Shown here: positions 17,810 to 27,229 of the stretch, one piece after another
Layout of the letters: the number at the start of each line of letters is the position of its first letter
Numbering within the stretch: the first letter of the stretch is position 1
Assembly: GCA_945861275.1 (NCBI GenBank)
Contig: CAMATZ010000019.1
Coordinates: 1-64,000 of the forward strand
From: Bordetella parapertussis
GTDB taxonomy: Bacteria > Pseudomonadota > Gammaproteobacteria > Burkholderiales > SG8-41
DNA length: 64,000 nucleotides
Reading direction: 5' to 3'
Translations under genes and position numbers: made by a program
The notes under the pieces: generated by a model
Seen by the model: the letters and a program-made list of their open reading frames with translations, nothing else
Told to the model about the DNA's origin: nothing
Databases searched by the model: none

Positions 17810-17948
17810 TTATTAAAAAATACCTTTAATAACAACGTGTTATATCGAAATTATGGCATCCGGGCTCACGCTGGATCACATGCGGAGGTTCTGATATTCT
17901 CGATTCATCTGTCCACAATTGCCGCCACTTTTTAATTCGGAGAACCCC

Positions 17949-18947
17949 ATGAAATACAAACGTAACGAAGCCAAAGAAGCCGCCAAGGAAATGCTGCGCG
18001 GCGTGTGGACTGCGCTGCCGACCAATTTCATCGACGCCGAGAGGCTCGATGAAAAAGGTATCGCATCCAACCTTGAACACTGCATCACCGGTCTGAACAT
18101 CGACGGCCATTACTGCATCGGCAACGTCGGCGAATTCTGGGCCATGACCAACGAAGAGCGCATGCGCGTGGTGGAAATCAATGTCGAGGTCAACAAGGGC
18201 CGCGTGCCGCTGATCGCCGGCTGCCACCACCAGAATCCGCTGGAAGCCGCCAAGCTTGCGCAACACGCGCAGGACGTGGGCATCGATTTCGTCATCATCC
18301 TGACACCGTACATGGCCGCACGCGGCGATGATGCGGTGTTCGACTACTACAAATTCGTCGCCGACCGCGTGGATATCGGCATTTGCCTGTTCAACACCAA
18401 TCAGGGTCATCCGCTATCGGCGAAGCTCGCGCAGCGCCTGGCCACCATTCCCAACATCTGCGGCTACAAGCAGGGCGTGTCGGGCATGGCCGCAGCCACT
18501 TCGCTGCGCGACAGCGTCGGCAAACAAATGGAAGTCAGTGTCGCCGACGAAGCGCCGTGGCTCTACAATATCGCGGTCTGCGGCGACCATTGGCTACTCA
18601 ACTACTGCCCGCATCTTTTCCAGGTGCCCGGTTACCTGCCGGTGCGCGACTACACCCACGCCGCGCAGAACGGCGATATGAACAAAGCCGTCGACATCTG
18701 CAAGAGCATCAACCCGCTGCGCTCAGTACTCGCGAAATGGATCCCCGGCTACGGCAGCTCCAACCGCATGGCCATCGCCGAACAAAAATACTGGATGGAA
18801 CTCGTCGGCATGGCCGGCGGCCCGGTACGCGCACCATGCGCCGAAATGACCGAAGAAATGAAGAAAGGGATGCGCGCGGATTTGGAAGCGACCGGGTTGG
18901 TGGCCAAGGCCAAAGCCGGCATGGCGCCGGTGCGCCGCGCAGCGTAG
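17949..18947 (+). CDS. DapA/NAL-superfamily aldolase or dehydratase with altered active site
   Basis: ATG 17949 follows CGGAG. The 332-residue protein has the TIM-barrel layout of the dihydrodipicolinate synthase/N-acetylneuraminate lyase superfamily. The Schiff-base Lys is present in CGYKQG. The usual GTTGE motif reads GNVGEFWAMT, and the usual catalytic Tyr (YN.P) reads LFNTNQG. It is therefore not lysine-biosynthetic DapA. It is more likely a retro-aldolase or dehydratase acting on a catabolic keto acid. It follows a Bug SBP on the same strand. Confidence 0.8.
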   Translation: MKYKRNEAKEAAKEMLRGVWTALPTNFIDAERLDEKGIASNLEHCITGLNIDGHYCIGNVGEFWAMTNEERMRVVEINVEVNKGRVPLIAGCHHQNPLEAAKLAQHAQDVGIDFVIILTPYMAARGDDAVFDYYKFVADRVDIGICLFNTNQGHPLSAKLAQRLATIPNICGYKQGVSGMAAATSLRDSVGKQMEVSVADEAPWLYNIAVCGDHWLLNYCPHLFQVPGYLPVRDYTHAAQNGDMNKAVDICKSINPLRSVLAKWIPGYGSSNRMAIAEQKYWMELVGMAGGPVRAPCAEMTEEMKKGMRADLEATGLVAKAKAGMAPVRRAA

Positions 18948-18957
18948 GTTTTGGTTT

Positions 18958-19056
18958 TCGTAGGGTGGGCACGCCCTTTGTGCCCACGCAGAGCAGTGTA
19001 GATCACATTCGGCGGCGTGGGCAAAACAAAAAGACGTTTTGCCCACCCTACGAAAT
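18958..19056. repeat. Palindromic repeat CGTAGGGTGGGCA...TGCCCACCCTACG
   Basis: Arms CGTAGGGTGGGCACG (about 18959) and TTTTGCCCACCCTACG (about 19036-19052) face each other between two convergent genes. The same arms recur at 33898-33980. This is a dispersed intergenic palindrome. It may end transcription from both sides, though no T-run is seen. Confidence 0.65.
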
Positions 19057-20427
19057 TTACTTCTTGCGAGCCTTTGCCGCAACGTTCGCCCGCGCAGGCA
19101 CCGCCCCCCGCGCAATCTGCGCCGCGCTTTTCAGCTTGCCGACGTTCCAGCACAGACCGATCAACTTGTCCGCCTGCGCCGCCGGCAATATGCCTTTGCA
19201 CAGCGCGTGAAACTTGGCTTCGAGATCGGCGTCGCTCATCGGGCGCGCGATGCTGCCTACGGCGTGCTCTACAGTTTTTTCAAGCACGCGACCATCCTTG
19301 AGCGTCATGGTGATATGCACCTGGTCTTCCGCGATACCCGGCTGCACCACGGCGTTGGCCTGATCCCTCACGCGCACCACCGCCGGGTTGCGCACGAGAG
19401 CGTCGCTGTACGCCGCCTCGCCACCCTCGCCCAGCAGGATCGCCGCTGCGCACGAATGGTAGATGCTGAACTTGCCTTCCAGCCCTGATTTGGGTTCGCG
19501 CCGTCCGGTGAGTTCGAGCACCAGCGGGTGCACTTTCAGATCGATGCGCGCGATGTCATCAAGCTTGAGTTTGTGTTCGTTACGCAACTGGATGCAGCCG
19601 TCAATCGCGGGATGGATCACCACACCGCACGCGTACGGCTTGTAGCTGTTCGACAAAATCTCCCAGGTTTTGCCCAGCCCTTCGGTGATTTCTTGCGGGA
19701 CGAATTTTGTCGAAAGTACCGCTGCAAAGCCGCGCCGGCCTTCGATACCCTGCTCCGCGCTGGTGACATTCTTTTTCGCCAGCAGCGCAGACATCAGACC
19801 ATTGCGCGCTGCTATGCCCGGATGCAGCGGTTTGGCCATGGTGCCGAAGGTCTCGCGTATGCCGCAGGCGTGGGTGGCCGCGGTACCCAGTGCCCAAACC
19901 ATTTGTTGTTCATTCAGCTTGAGCAGGCGACCCGCTGCTGCCGCCGCGCCAAATACACCGGCGGTGGCGGTAATGTGCCAACCGGCATCGTAATGATTGG
20001 GAAAGATCGAGTTACCGATACGGCATTCGGCTTCAACGCCCAACAGGAATGCATGCAAAAAATCGCGTCCGCTCACTGTTTGACGCTCTGCCAACGCCAG
20101 TATCGCCGATGCCACCGGGCCGCTGGGATGGATCACCGTTTTCATGTGCGTATCGTCAAAATCAAAGGTGTGTGAGGTCGCGCCGTTGAGCAAGGCCGCC
20201 TGAAAAATATCCACACGTTCGCGGCGACCCAGTATCGTGGCATCACGCGGGCCGGACAAATCATAAAGCGCCGCCAGCGCGCGCTTGACCGTCGCGTGCC
20301 TTGATGCGCCTACTGCGCAGGCAACCCAGTTAAGCAGTGAGCGTGCGCCTTCGTGACGCACAGCTTGCGGCAGGTCCACAGCTTTGTGTGTGACGAGAAA
20401 TTTGGCGAGGGTGCGGGTGACTTCCAT
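19057..20427 (-). CDS. MmgE/PrpD-family protein
   Basis: The 456-residue protein matches the MmgE/PrpD fold: an all-helical N-terminal domain with SLLNWVACAVGASRHATV, the hallmark TSHTFDFDDTHMKTVIHPSG segment, ITATAGVFGAAAAAG, and a C-terminal alpha/beta lid (SLEGKFSIYHSCAAAIL-like region). Known members dehydrate 2-methylcitrate (PrpD) or isomerise cis-aconitate-type acids. Without prpBC neighbours, the substrate is likely another polycarboxylate. It is the last gene of a Bug SBP, hydrolase, MmgE operon (12 bp after the hydrolase). AAAAGG lies upstream of ATG 20427. Confidence 0.88.
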   Translation of the reverse strand: MEVTRTLAKFLVTHKAVDLPQAVRHEGARSLLNWVACAVGASRHATVKRALAALYDLSGPRDATILGRRERVDIFQAALLNGATSHTFDFDDTHMKTVIHPSGPVASAILALAERQTVSGRDFLHAFLLGVEAECRIGNSIFPNHYDAGWHITATAGVFGAAAAAGRLLKLNEQQMVWALGTAATHACGIRETFGTMAKPLHPGIAARNGLMSALLAKKNVTSAEQGIEGRRGFAAVLSTKFVPQEITEGLGKTWEILSNSYKPYACGVVIHPAIDGCIQLRNEHKLKLDDIARIDLKVHPLVLELTGRREPKSGLEGKFSIYHSCAAAILLGEGGEAAYSDALVRNPAVVRVRDQANAVVQPGIAEDQVHITMTLKDGRVLEKTVEHAVGSIARPMSDADLEAKFHALCKGILPAAQADKLIGLCWNVGKLKSAAQIARGAVPARANVAAKARKK

Positions 20428-20439
20428 AGCGATGCCTTT

Positions 20440-21531
20440 TCATTTAACGTTGGCCTCCAGCCACCGCTGGAAATAGCGCGCGATGTCGAGATTGTTTTTC
20501 TCCAGCATCATCATGTGACCGTTGCCACGTATGCCCGCATCGGCAAGCCGCACGAACGTATGCTCAACACCCGCCTGTTTTAAAAACAACGAGGTGCCGT
20601 GATCGTACGGCGCGTGATACGAGGCTTCTGCGGTGACCATCAGTATCGGTATGCCCTTGAGATGAGTCAGTTGCCGCGCGGGTTCAACCTGCAGCCAGCA
20701 ACGCGCGAGGCCGGGTCCATCCGCCTGCGCCTGCTTCACGAAACGCATTTCGCTGGCAGCGGCCGCCGGTGGCGAAAACGTCAGTGCATGGCGCGTGATG
20801 CCCCACGGGCGTGCAAGCACATCGTCCTCGAAATAATCGGGGGCGCCGGTAAATTTTATTTCATAGACCGGCGCACCGTTCGGCTCCACTGCGACGATGC
20901 CTTTCACCAGCCTGGGGCGCGCATCGGCGATGGTCCAGCCCAGCGGTCCGCTCTGCGAATGTGTAAGCAATATTGCGGGCCCGATGCGATCCAGCAGCGC
21001 GCTGCCCGCTGTGCGCATCATCAACTCGCCCGCGCCCACGTCGCTCATGCTTTCGACCTGAGAGGCGTAAAACTGATCGAAGGCTGCGTCACCCGCCGTA
21101 CCAGTACCCGGCCATTGCGTGTGCAAATGCGCCTGCGGCCACAGTTTCGCATTTTCCGGCGCGGTAAAACGCTCGGCAATCGCCTCGGCGCTGCGATTCG
21201 CTGCCGCACCATACACCTTGCTGATAAAGCCGGAGCGTCCACGCGACGGCTGATCCACCACATACACCGCATAGCCATTTGCCACAAAATAATCCGCCCA
21301 GCCGCGCCGCCCATCGGGCGTGCCGAGAAAGTTCACACCGGTCTGCCCGCCGCCGTGAATCATCACCACCGGGTACGGCTGCGTTTGCTGCGCGGGAATT
21401 TGATACTGCACGTACATCTGTCCGCCACTGATGCGTCCCTGCGGCGTTTCGACATACTTTCCACCGACGAAAAAAAAGCCCTGATCGGCTATCGTCAGTG
21501 GCTGCTCCTTGCTGAATAAGCGTTCGTTCAC
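20440..21531 (-). CDS. Alpha/beta-hydrolase (esterase)
   Basis: The open frame reaches further upstream into the SBP gene, but that part is only an overlap. GTG 21531 (VNERLF...), 11 bp after the SBP stop, is the likely start, giving 363 residues. Features are FFVGGKYVETPQG, the oxyanion segment VVMIHGGGQTG, GYAVYVVDQPSRGRSG, the nucleophile elbow LLTHSQSGPLG (Ser), an acid region near PILMVTAEASYH and a late His in GNGHMMML. It belongs to a proteobacterial alpha/beta-hydrolase family with this FFVGG start. Its substrate is unknown. Operon position suggests it opens an ester or lactone imported with help from the SBP. Confidence 0.78.
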   Translation of the reverse strand: MNERLFSKEQPLTIADQGFFFVGGKYVETPQGRISGGQMYVQYQIPAQQTQPYPVVMIHGGGQTGVNFLGTPDGRRGWADYFVANGYAVYVVDQPSRGRSGFISKVYGAAANRSAEAIAERFTAPENAKLWPQAHLHTQWPGTGTAGDAAFDQFYASQVESMSDVGAGELMMRTAGSALLDRIGPAILLTHSQSGPLGWTIADARPRLVKGIVAVEPNGAPVYEIKFTGAPDYFEDDVLARPWGITRHALTFSPPAAAASEMRFVKQAQADGPGLARCWLQVEPARQLTHLKGIPILMVTAEASYHAPYDHGTSLFLKQAGVEHTFVRLADAGIRGNGHMMMLEKNNLDIARYFQRWLEANVK

Positions 21532-21542
21532 GAAGCGACTGT

Positions 21543-22508
21543 CTATTCGACGCGAGCACCCGAAATCTTCACGATATTTTCGTACTTGCCGTGCTCGGAC
21601 TTCAGCAGTTTGGCAAACTCCTCGGGCGTCATATGCATGGGGTCGAGCACCTGAGCCGAAAGCTTCGAGGCCGCATCGGGATCCGCCACCGCTTTTTTGA
21701 GCTCGGCGTTGAGTTTGTCGACAATCACCTTTGGTGTGCCGGCCGGCACGAAAATGCCCATCCACGAGACGAATTCGTAACCCTTTACCGTTTCCGCGAT
21801 GGCGGGAATCTCCGGTAACTGCGTGGTTCGCTTATCAGAAGACACTGCGATGGCCCGCACGCGATCGGTCTTGATGTGAGGGAGAACCTCCGATATCGGC
21901 GTGAGCATCACCTGTACCTCGCCGGCCGCCGTCGCAACGGCTGCCGGACCACCGCCCTTGTACGGAACATGAACCATTTGCACACCGGCCATGTTGGCGA
22001 AAAGGCTGGTCGCGAGATGCTGGAAGGCGCCGACGCCGGCCGTGCCGTAGATGACCTGCCCCGGCCGCGCTTTCGCCAGGGTAATCAGGTCTTTTATCGT
22101 GCGCACCGGCATCGAGGGGTGCACGACCAGCACGCCCACCAGCCTCGCGACCGGCGTTATGCCGATGAAGTCCTTGAGCGCGTCATACGGCAGCGATTTG
22201 TAGAGATGCTGATTGGCGATGAGCGTCGCCGAATACACCATGATGGTATAGCCATCAGGCGGACTCTTTGCCACGATCGCGCCGCCGATCGTCCCGCTCG
22301 CCCCGGTCCGATTGTCGATGATGAATTGCTGGTTGAGCTGCTCGCTCATTTTCTGAAACACGATCCGCCCCACGATGTCCGTCGCGCCGCCGGGAGGAAA
22401 TACGATAACCACGCGCACCGCCTTCGACGGGTACGGCTGCGCCCACGCCGTGCCGCACGCCAACACGATGAGACCCACCCATGCACTCAACAATCGAATC
22501 TTACTCAC
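21543..22508 (-). CDS. Bug-family TTT solute-binding protein
   Basis: GTG 22508 follows AAGGAG. The 321-residue product carries a signal peptide (LLSAWVGLIVLACGTAWA) and Bug blocks FPPGGATDIVGRIV, DNRTGASGTIG, PPDGYTIMVYS, LPYDALKDFIG, VHVPYKGGG and LPEIPAIAETVKGYEF. It is the first gene of a three-gene operon with an alpha/beta-hydrolase and an MmgE/PrpD protein. A diverged copy of the dispersed promoter cassette lies 70-130 bp upstream. Confidence 0.92.
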   Translation of the reverse strand: MSKIRLLSAWVGLIVLACGTAWAQPYPSKAVRVVIVFPPGGATDIVGRIVFQKMSEQLNQQFIIDNRTGASGTIGGAIVAKSPPDGYTIMVYSATLIANQHLYKSLPYDALKDFIGITPVARLVGVLVVHPSMPVRTIKDLITLAKARPGQVIYGTAGVGAFQHLATSLFANMAGVQMVHVPYKGGGPAAVATAAGEVQVMLTPISEVLPHIKTDRVRAIAVSSDKRTTQLPEIPAIAETVKGYEFVSWMGIFVPAGTPKVIVDKLNAELKKAVADPDAASKLSAQVLDPMHMTPEEFAKLLKSEHGKYENIVKISGARVE

Positions 22509-22576
22509 GGCGCTCCTTTTTATGGTTAGTTCCGGAAAAAAGTAACATGATCAGCTTCATGGTGGCAGGCGTACAG

Positions 22577-22640
22577 ACATTAAGCAACTTTTTTTATCAA
22601 GCGGCTATCTATCCGGCGACGCGCGCGCAGTCGATCGCCA
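22577..22640 (-). promoter_or_regulatory. Promoter cassette, copy E (diverged)
   Basis: Read on the minus strand this has TCGACT (22629-22634), a 17-nt spacer and TAGATA (22606-22611), then a leader with a TTGATAAAAAAAGTTGCTTA core. Spacing and about two thirds of the first 27 leader positions agree with the better conserved copies at 44.3, 51.9, 55.6 and 57.6 kb. It should drive the SBP, hydrolase, MmgE/PrpD operon. Confidence 0.45.
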
Positions 22641-22679
22641 GAAGACAGCAAGCGCGTCACAAGCGCTGCGCATTCCGGC

Positions 22680-24050
22680 CTACGTGAACCCGTCCCGAAA
22701 GCGCAGTACGGCATCCTCGATCCGCTCCACCGCCATCACCTGCAGCCCGGCAATCGCCTGCTTGGGTTTGTTGGCGGTAGGAATCAACGCGTGCGTAAAT
22801 CCCAGCTTGGCCGCTTCACGCAATCGCTCCTGCCCCCGCTGCACCGGACGCACTTCACCGGCAAGACCGACTTCGCCAAACACCACCAGCTTCGCCGGCA
22901 GCGGTTTATTTTTCAGTGACGACACCACCGCCATCATCACCGCCAGATCCGCCGCCGGTTCGCTGATGCGCACGCCGCCGACAGCGTTGATGAACACATC
23001 CTGATCGAAACACACGATGCCCGAATGCCGGTGCAGCACCGCCAGCAGCAGCGCCAGCCGGTTTTGTTCGAGCCCGACGGAGAGCCGGCGCGGATTCGGC
23101 GCATGCGCTTCATCCACCAGCGCCTGAATCTCAACCAGGATCGGGCGCGTGCCTTCCTGCGTCACCATCACACACGAGCCGGCGACCTCACCGTTGTGTT
23201 GCGACAAAAACAATGCCGAGGGGTTGGACACGCCCTTCAAACCCTTTTCGGTCATCGCGAACACGCCGAGTTCATTCACCGCGCCATAGCGATTTTTGAA
23301 GGCGCGGATCAATCTGAAGCTCGAATGCGTGTCGCCTTCGAAATAAAGCACAGTATCGACCATGTGCTCGAGCACGCGCGGGCCGGCGAGCGCGCCTTCC
23401 TTGGTGACATGGCCGACCAGAATAATCGTCGTGGCGCCCGATTTGGCGACACGCGTGAGCTGCGCCGCGCATTCACGCACCTGTGCCACCGAACCCGGTG
23501 CTGAAGTCAGCGCCGCCGAATACAGGGTTTGTATCGAATCGATCACCGCGACATCGGGTTTTTCGCGCAGTATCGTCGCTTGAATCTTTTCGAGATTGAT
23601 TTCGGCCAGCACATGCATCTGTGTCGCATCGGCGTCCAGACGCTTCGCGCGCAACGCAATTTGCTGGGCGGACTCTTCGCCGCTGACATACAGCACTTTG
23701 CGCGTGGCGCCCATCGCTGCCAGCGATTGCAACAGCAAGGTCGATTTGCCGATGCCCGGATCGCCGCCGATCAACACCACGCCGCCCGGCACCAGCCCGC
23801 CGCCGAGCACGCGGTCAAATTCGGCGACGCCTGACGGACTACGCGCTTCCTCGCGTGCCTCGACTTCGGACAGGCGTTGCAGCTTGCCCGCCTCGGTAAT
23901 CAATCCGAAGCGATTGCCACCGGACGCTGCGGGTTCATTAACGCTTTCAACCAGCGTATTCCACGTCTGGCATGCCGGACACTGCCCTTGCCACTTCGGC
24001 GACTGACCGCCGCACTCGGTGCATACGTAAATCGTTTTGGGTTTTGCCAT
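22680..24050 (-). CDS. radA: DNA repair protein RadA
   Basis: The 456-residue protein is a textbook RadA: N-terminal C4 zinc finger (CTECGGQSPKWQGQCPACQ), RecA-like core with Walker A GGDPGIGKSTLL and Walker B VAVIDSIQTLY, the RadA-specific KNRYG motif (KNRFG in E. coli) and a C-terminal Lon-protease-like domain (FGEVGLAGEVRPVQRGQERL). It processes recombination intermediates and drives branch migration in the cytoplasm. It lies in a conserved block with alr and lplT, as in many betaproteobacteria. Confidence 0.97.
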   Translation of the reverse strand: MAKPKTIYVCTECGGQSPKWQGQCPACQTWNTLVESVNEPAASGGNRFGLITEAGKLQRLSEVEAREEARSPSGVAEFDRVLGGGLVPGGVVLIGGDPGIGKSTLLLQSLAAMGATRKVLYVSGEESAQQIALRAKRLDADATQMHVLAEINLEKIQATILREKPDVAVIDSIQTLYSAALTSAPGSVAQVRECAAQLTRVAKSGATTIILVGHVTKEGALAGPRVLEHMVDTVLYFEGDTHSSFRLIRAFKNRYGAVNELGVFAMTEKGLKGVSNPSALFLSQHNGEVAGSCVMVTQEGTRPILVEIQALVDEAHAPNPRRLSVGLEQNRLALLLAVLHRHSGIVCFDQDVFINAVGGVRISEPAADLAVMMAVVSSLKNKPLPAKLVVFGEVGLAGEVRPVQRGQERLREAAKLGFTHALIPTANKPKQAIAGLQVMAVERIEDAVLRFRDGFT

Positions 24051-24114
24051 GACAGCTATTGCAAGGCGGGGGCCGGCGCTGTCCTAACGCGCGGCCATCG
24101 GTACGGCAGAAGGA

Positions 24115-24558
24115 TCAGCGTTCCGCGTCCGCATGCGGGCCGGCGCGGTTGGCTCTATCGACCTCGAGTTTTTTGATGCGCGCATGCAGATTGTCCAACA
24201 AAAACGACACCAGCGTCGCATTGATGACGAATATCAGAATAGCGGTGCGCTCCGCCTCACCCATCGTTCCGGTTGCGGTTCGCGGCAAAAAGAAATAGCC
24301 GCCCAGCAGCAACCCGGCAGCGGTGGCAAACAAGCCGGGACCGAGACCGCCGTACCACGCCACCACCATCACAGCCAACAGGAAAAAGGAAAAAGGCAGG
24401 CGCGTATCAAGGTGCCCGAATAGTGTCAGCCGCAGCAGAAACGCGGCCAGCACCACGCCGCACGCCACGCCATAGCGCATCTGCCAGCGCGCATTAAGGT
24501 GCGGCGCGACACCGCCGGCAAAATCAGCTTTCCAGGGGTTGGGTTCGGGCGTACTCAT
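24115..24558 (-). CDS. DUF4118-type four-helix membrane protein
   Basis: ATG 24558 (MSTPEPNPWKADFAGG) is preferred over an upstream in-frame start because the extra residues lack membrane or signal features. The 147-residue protein has four hydrophobic segments: YGVACGVVLAAFLLRLTLF, FSFFLLAVMVVAWYGG, GPGLFATAAGLLLGGYFFLP and AILIFVINATLVSFLL. The pattern is that of the DUF4118 sensor region of KdpD-like kinases, here without a kinase domain. A short charged tail follows. It lies between radA and alr on the same strand. Confidence 0.75.
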   Translation of the reverse strand: MSTPEPNPWKADFAGGVAPHLNARWQMRYGVACGVVLAAFLLRLTLFGHLDTRLPFSFFLLAVMVVAWYGGLGPGLFATAAGLLLGGYFFLPRTATGTMGEAERTAILIFVINATLVSFLLDNLHARIKKLEVDRANRAGPHADAER

Positions 24559-24625
24559 GAGTAGTCTGCCTGCGAGGCTGCCTGCGTGAGTGAAGCTGCC
24601 ATCATACACCCGGATGCCGGCACGC

Positions 24626-25711
24626 CTACATCGCGCTAAAGTTCAAATGCACCGGCACGCGCGGCGCCACCGCACACAATAATTCGTAGCCCACCGTGCC
24701 GGCAGCCGCGGCAACATCATCCACCGGATTACCCTCGCCCCACAAGGTAACCGGCGTGCCCACACCGGCATCCGCCAGCGCAGTGAGATCCACGCACAAC
24801 ATGTCCATAGACACGCGGCCCACGGTGCCGCTCAGGGCATCGCCCACGCGTACCGGCGTAGCGCTGGGCGCATGGCGCGGATAGCCGTCGGCGTAGCCGC
24901 AGGCCACCACACCAATGCGGGTATCGCGATCCGCCACGTAAACGCTGCCGTAGCCTGTGGTGTCGCCCGCCTTCAACTGTTGCACGGCGATAATTTCCGA
25001 GGTCAGGGTCATCACCGGTTTTAATCCCACAGTCGCGGCGCTGACATCGGCGAACGGGGTAGCGCCGTAGAGCATGATGCCGGGGCGCACCCAATCGGCG
25101 TGGGTTTCGGGGTAGCGCACAATCGCCGCCGAGTTGGCGAGGCTGCGCGGAAGCAGCATGCCGCGTGTCATGCGTTCAAAGGCGCGCATTTGCCACGCCA
25201 CACCACGCGCATCATCCGAGTTGGCGAAATGCGTCATCAGCGTAATCTCTCCTGCTGCTGCAGTGGCACACAGGGCCGCGAGCGCGCCGGAAAATTCCGC
25301 TTCACTGAAACCCAGGCGATTCATGCCGCTGTTCAGTTTGATCAGCACATTGAGCTTGGCGCCAACGGGCGCATGGCGCAGCATCGCGATCTGTTCTGCG
25401 CAATGAACGACAGTGTCGATGCTGCGCTCCGTCAGCACCGCCAATTCGCGCGCATCAAAAAACCCTTCGAGCAGCACGATGCGTTGCTGGTAGCCGGCGT
25501 CGCGCAGCGCAATCGCCGCATCCAGTTCCAGCAACGCGAAACCGTCCACGCCCGCGTCCGCCAGCGCGCGCGCCACAGGCATCACGCCATGCCCATAAGC
25601 ATTGGCCTTCAGCACGGCCAGCACGCGCGATTGTTTTGCGTGCAGCCTCACCACGCCAAGGTTATGGCGCAGCGCAGCTAAATCGATGGTGGCGGCTATT
25701 GGGCGTGACAA
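24626..25711 (-). CDS. alr: Alanine racemase
   Basis: The 361-residue PLP enzyme has the N-terminal Lys motif VLKANAYGHG and the TIM-barrel then beta-domain layout (GVDGFALLELDAAI, HFANSDD, RPGIMLYGATPF with the second-domain region RVSMDMLCVDLTA). It interconverts L- and D-alanine for peptidoglycan. The neighbours radA and lplT (divergent) are the usual betaproteobacterial context. Confidence 0.96.
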   Translation of the reverse strand: MSRPIAATIDLAALRHNLGVVRLHAKQSRVLAVLKANAYGHGVMPVARALADAGVDGFALLELDAAIALRDAGYQQRIVLLEGFFDARELAVLTERSIDTVVHCAEQIAMLRHAPVGAKLNVLIKLNSGMNRLGFSEAEFSGALAALCATAAAGEITLMTHFANSDDARGVAWQMRAFERMTRGMLLPRSLANSAAIVRYPETHADWVRPGIMLYGATPFADVSAATVGLKPVMTLTSEIIAVQQLKAGDTTGYGSVYVADRDTRIGVVACGYADGYPRHAPSATPVRVGDALSGTVGRVSMDMLCVDLTALADAGVGTPVTLWGEGNPVDDVAAAAGTVGYELLCAVAPRVPVHLNFSAM

Positions 25712-25925
25712 GATCTATTCCAAAAACAAACCAGGGCCTGTGAACCAAAACTGAAGCGCCCTGGTCCATTCAATCACATTTCGACAGCGGTGAGTAGCTT
25801 CACCGGCACCTGCCCTGACCACAGGCAGGCTGTATAAAATCTACCCGCATGGAACTATGGTATAACGTCGCCTGCGTTGCGCCGGCCCGCTGGCGGAACA
25901 CGAAAAATCCTTATAAAACAAAAAC

Positions 25926-27221
25926 ATGCCCTTCGGTTTTTACATCATCATGGCGGCGCAATTTTTCTCGTCGCTCGCCGATAACGCACTGCTGGTCGCC
26001 GCCATCGCGCTGCTGATGCAGTTGTATGCGCCCGAGTGGATGACGCCGATGCTGAAGTTTTTTTTCACGGTATCGTATGTGTTGTTCGCGGCCGTGGTTG
26101 GCGCCTTCGCCGACTCCATGCCCAAGGGCCGCGTGATGCTGATCACCAACACCATCAAGATCGCCGGCTGCCTGGTGATCTTCACGCATGAATGGTGGTC
26201 GATTCCCGGCGTTGAACACTACGTGACCATACTCTTTGGCTACGCTGTGGTGGGCCTGGGCGCCGCCGCGTATTCGCCTGCCAAGTACGGCATCCTTACC
26301 GAGTATCTGCCGCATCACAAACTGGTGATCGCCAACGGCTGGATCGAGGGCCTCACTGTGGGCTCGATCATACTGGGCACGCTGCTTGGCGGCATGCTGG
26401 TGAGTGACGCGGTTTCCAGCCGCTTGCTGGCCATAGACTTACCGCGCATCGACACCGGCATCGACACTGCCGGCGAAGCCGCCATCGTGTTTATTATTGC
26501 ATTCTATGTGATCGCGGCAATTTTTAATCTGTACATCCCGAACACCGGCGTCGATCACAAGATGGTCAATCGCAATCCGATCTATCTGATACGCGAGTTC
26601 GCGCATTGCGTGAAACTGTTGTGGACCGACAAACTCGGACAGATTTCGCTGGCGACCACCACCTTATTCTGGGGCGCCGGCGCAACCCTGCAATTCATCG
26701 TGTTGAAATGGGCGGAAGTAGCACTTGGCTACACCCTGTCGCAGGGCACCTATCTGCAGGGCGTATGCGCGGCGGGTATCGCCCTGGGCGCGGTACTCGC
26801 GGCAAAAATGGTGCCGCTCAATCGCGCGGTGAACGTGGTGCCGATGGGCATCGTGATGGGCGTGATCGTGATGGCGATGATCGTGGTGCAAACCGTTTAT
26901 CTGGCGGTGCCGCTGATCATACTCATTGGCGCGCTGGCGGGATTTTTTGTGGTGCCGATGAATGCGCTGTTGCAGCATCGCGGCCACATCCTGATGGGCG
27001 CCGGGCATTCCATCGCCGTGCAAAACTTCAATGAGAACATTTCCATTCTGTGCATGATCGGCCTCTACGCGCTGCTGATTGCAGTAGATTTGTCGATCTA
27101 TATCGTGATCGCGCTGTTCGGCGCGTTTGTGTCGATCTCGATGTGGCTGGTTCGTAAACGCCACCTCTACAATCTGGCGCAGGGCTCTATGCCGGTTATA
27201 CCGGTGGAGGCAGTGCACTGA
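25926..27221 (+). CDS. lplT: Lysophospholipid transporter LplT
   Basis: The 431-residue MFS protein has about 11-12 hydrophobic helices. It starts FYIIMAAQFFSSLADNALLV, the conserved LplT beginning, and contains the GRVMLITNTIKIAG and PAKYGILTEYLPHHKLVIAN segments. LplT flips lysophosphatidylethanolamine and related lipids across the inner membrane for re-acylation by Aas. No aas gene is fused or adjacent here. The 214 bp to the divergent alr hold a GC hairpin (CCAGGGC/GCCCTGG near 25733-25766) but no clear Shine-Dalgarno for lplT. Confidence 0.93.
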   Translation: MPFGFYIIMAAQFFSSLADNALLVAAIALLMQLYAPEWMTPMLKFFFTVSYVLFAAVVGAFADSMPKGRVMLITNTIKIAGCLVIFTHEWWSIPGVEHYVTILFGYAVVGLGAAAYSPAKYGILTEYLPHHKLVIANGWIEGLTVGSIILGTLLGGMLVSDAVSSRLLAIDLPRIDTGIDTAGEAAIVFIIAFYVIAAIFNLYIPNTGVDHKMVNRNPIYLIREFAHCVKLLWTDKLGQISLATTTLFWGAGATLQFIVLKWAEVALGYTLSQGTYLQGVCAAGIALGAVLAAKMVPLNRAVNVVPMGIVMGVIVMAMIVVQTVYLAVPLIILIGALAGFFVVPMNALLQHRGHILMGAGHSIAVQNFNENISILCMIGLYALLIAVDLSIYIVIALFGAFVSISMWLVRKRHLYNLAQGSMPVIPVEAVH

Positions 27222-27229
27222 CGTGCGTG

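Noticed and set aside
25731-25766. GC hairpin upstream of alr as a terminator
   Set aside because: It lies before the alr start, between divergent genes, and has no T-run, so a terminator role is not supported.
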